A DNA stretch of 36,395 nt from an uncultured Gammaproteobacteria bacterium (GTDB taxonomy: Bacteria > Pseudomonadota > Gammaproteobacteria > Magnimaribacterales > Magnimaribacteraceae). The stretch is from contig CAJWDT010000009.1 in the NCBI GenBank assembly GCA_913031395.1, positions 1 to 36,395 of the forward strand. Reading direction: 5' to 3'. The translations under genes and the position numbers were made by a program. Position 1 is the stretch's first letter; each line of letters starts with the position of its first letter. The notes under the pieces were generated by a model. That model worked only from the letters and a program-made list of their open reading frames with translations, was not told the DNA's origin and ran no database searches. Below are positions 34,975-36,395 of this stretch, in pieces.

Positions 34975-35738
34975 TAGGCTAGCATTTCAGCAATTTTTAC
35001 ATAATCCTTAACGGATAGATTTTCCGGTCTAGCTTTTGTATCAATATTAAGTTGGCTCAACTCATTCTCACTAAGAATTTTTTGAAGAGACTTTCCAATC
35101 ATTTTTCTTTTATGCATAAAGGCAATTCTAGTAACTTCTTGTAATTTATCAGTTATAGGGTCATCGAAACTTCTACCCTTAATCGGTTCAAATCTAATGA
35201 ATACGCTTTCAACCTTTGGTTGGGGTGAAAAACTTTCAGGTTCAATCAAGAAACAAAATTTTGGTTTTGTTAGGTATTGGGTAATTACCGAGATTCGCCC
35301 AAAGCTTTTTTTGTTATTTTCTGAAACTAATCTATCTCCAAATTCTTTTTGAAACATAAAATGCATATCTTTAAAAAAGGAGAGATTTTTAAAACTCCAG
35401 AGCATTATAGGTGTTGAAATATTGTAGGGCAGATTGCCTATAATCCTTAAATCTTTATCACCCATTTCATCAAGTTCAAAGTCAAGTATGCTTTTATTAT
35501 GTAGATGAAAATTACCATTATTCTGAAATTGAGAGAGTTTTTTTAGAAGCCCTCCATCAATCTCTACTGCATGAATTTCTCTTACTGTGTTGATTAGTCT
35601 TTCAGTGATAGCGCCTTTACCAGGGCCAATTTCTAGAAATTGATTAGTTAAGTCTGGATTAACATGCTTAATAATTTGATCTATAACCAAAGGATCAATT
35701 AGAAAATTTTGCCCTAAGCTCTTCTTCGCCTTAGGCAT
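34974..35738 (-). CDS. rsmA: RsmA (KsgA), 16S rRNA A1518/A1519 dimethyltransferase
   Basis: Dimethylates two adenines in helix 45 of 16S rRNA. The 254-residue protein begins with the KKSLGQNFL motif, has the SAM site FLEIGPGKGAITE (about 38-50), NLPYNIST (about 98-105) as catalytic motif IV, and a basic C-terminal region including MHKRKMI. It overlaps pdxA by eight bases and apaH by one. Confidence 0.96.
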   Translation of the reverse strand: MPKAKKSLGQNFLIDPLVIDQIIKHVNPDLTNQFLEIGPGKGAITERLINTVREIHAVEIDGGLLKKLSQFQNNGNFHLHNKSILDFELDEMGDKDLRIIGNLPYNISTPIMLWSFKNLSFFKDMHFMFQKEFGDRLVSENNKKSFGRISVITQYLTKPKFCFLIEPESFSPQPKVESVFIRFEPIKGRSFDDPITDKLQEVTRIAFMHKRKMIGKSLQKILSENELSQLNIDTKARPENLSVKDYVKIAEMLA

Positions 35739-36395
35739 GACTATTTAAAAGACTCATTGAGTAAGCCATTTTAGATGCTGTCAGGAGGCTCGTTTCGTCA
35801 GCAAGAATGCTTCCAGCCATATCATAGGCTGTACCATGATCTACCGATGTTCTGATAAATGGTAAGCCTAAGGTTATATTAACAATCTCTCCAAAGCTCA
35901 TAGTTTTTATAACTGGCAACCCTTGATCATGGAACATAGCTAGAAATGCATCGGCCTTTCTTTCTGAATTTTTTTCTACAAAAGCGGTATCTGCAGAAAG
36001 GGGTCCTATGATATTAATACCATTTTTCTTGAGAGATTGTATGGCAGGAAATATTATTTCTTTCTCTTCTTCTCCGATATATCCTCCATCGCCTGCATGG
36101 GGATTTAAACCCAAAACCTTTATCAAAGGATCTTGAATATTCCATTGATTTTGTAATGAATCACTCAAGATAGTGATGATTTGGATCAGTAAGTCATATG
36201 TTATAAATGAGGGCACTTCTCTAAGCGATATATGAGTTGAAGCCAGAGCGACCTTGATACTTTCATTTGCCAACATCATTACGACTTTATTAGTATCAGA
36301 TATTCTTGCTAATTCTTCGGTATGACCAGTAAAAGCTATACCCCCATCGTTTATTACTTTTTTGTTAATAGGGCATGTAACGATCGCATCAAATT
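35731..36395 (-). CDS. pdxA: PdxA, 4-hydroxythreonine-4-phosphate dehydrogenase (N-terminus outside window)
   Basis: Oxidises 4-phosphohydroxythreonine in pyridoxal phosphate synthesis. About 220 C-terminal residues are present; the frame stays open to the window edge, and residues before the internal Met at 36279 still match PdxA (TCPINK, GIAFTGHTEEL). Later motifs are LNPHAGDGGYIGEEE, MFHDQGLPVIK and GLPFIRTSVDHGTAYD, which hold the metal-binding His and Asp residues. It heads the visible part of the pdxA-rsmA-apaH-cca-reductase unit, as in E. coli pdxA-ksgA. Confidence 0.95.
   Translation of the reverse strand, partial: FDAIVTCPINKKVINDGGIAFTGHTEELARISDTNKVVMMLANESIKVALASTHISLREVPSFITYDLLIQIITILSDSLQNQWNIQDPLIKVLGLNPHAGDGGYIGEEEKEIIFPAIQSLKKNGINIIGPLSADTAFVEKNSERKADAFLAMFHDQGLPVIKTMSFGEIVNITLGLPFIRTSVDHGTAYDMAGSILADETSLLTASKMAYSMSLLNSHA

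Noticed and set aside
35711-35737. GCCTAAG/CTTAGG(G)C inverted repeat at the rsmA start
   Set aside because: It lies in the first codons of rsmA (PKAKKSLGQ), is imperfect, and is explained by codons of a conserved motif.

Overview
The window is a compact, AT-rich stretch of chromosome, almost entirely coding. Its gene content and synteny are gammaproteobacterial: mutY-yggX, hisBHAF, ntrBC, cmoA-cmoB, gmk-rpoZ-spoT-recG, rpsU divergent from tsaD, and pdxA-rsmA-apaH. Low G+C, gaps mostly under 130 bases, genes overlapping by 1 to 20 bases, a membrane pyrophosphatase and many short domain-minimal proteins suggest a streamlined marine gammaproteobacterium of the SAR86 kind. That placement is inference from style and synteny, not from a marker comparison. 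I see no phage, insertion sequence, CRISPR array or recent island.

Layout. 1-1406 (minus): the 5' part of a tRNA-Phe, yggX and mutY. 1483-4186 (plus): hisB, hisH, hisA, hisF. 4183-9940 (mixed): a phosphoglycerate mutase, a membrane-anchored rhodanese, then on the minus strand a nitrogen control block of glnII-type glutamine synthetase, ntrB and ntrC. Upstream of it is a minus-strand chain ubiA, DUF482 protein, AlkA-like glycosylase, DUF1249 protein (8872-11947). 12041-15555 (plus): rubredoxin, a dicarboxylate/amino-acid symporter and the ion-pumping pyrophosphatase hppA. 15536-17671: a GNAT protein (minus), then cmoA and cmoB (plus). 17668-23293 (minus): gmk, rpoZ, spoT, ridA, recG. 23353-24584 (plus): pyrE and ribE. 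24651-25324 (minus): rpsU and yqeY. 25424-27217 (plus): tsaD, folB, folK. 27336-28599: two small exported proteins of unknown role facing each other across a strong terminator. 28679-32292 (minus): a phosphotransferase, two MaoC-type hydratases and a Spinster-like MFS transporter. 32341-36395 (minus): pdxA (partial), rsmA, apaH, cca and a pteridine reductase.

The most interesting parts are (1) a eukaryote-like type II glutamine synthetase in the place where gammaproteobacteria normally carry glnA (type I), next to ntrBC, with a perfect NtrC-box-like palindrome 119-135 bases upstream but no recognisable -24/-12 promoter; (2) the phosphotransferase plus two-hydratase plus MFS cluster, which could be a route for 4-hydroxyacyl-CoA compounds by analogy with LvaA and ACAD10/11; (3) an exported protein of unrecognised family at 27336 that looks like two related halves, with its own promoter and terminator; (4) a CCA-adding enzyme lacking the HD domain and with Glu in place of the first catalytic Asp. 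No gap without a gene exceeds 300 bases; the largest, about 125 bases, is the glnII upstream region.
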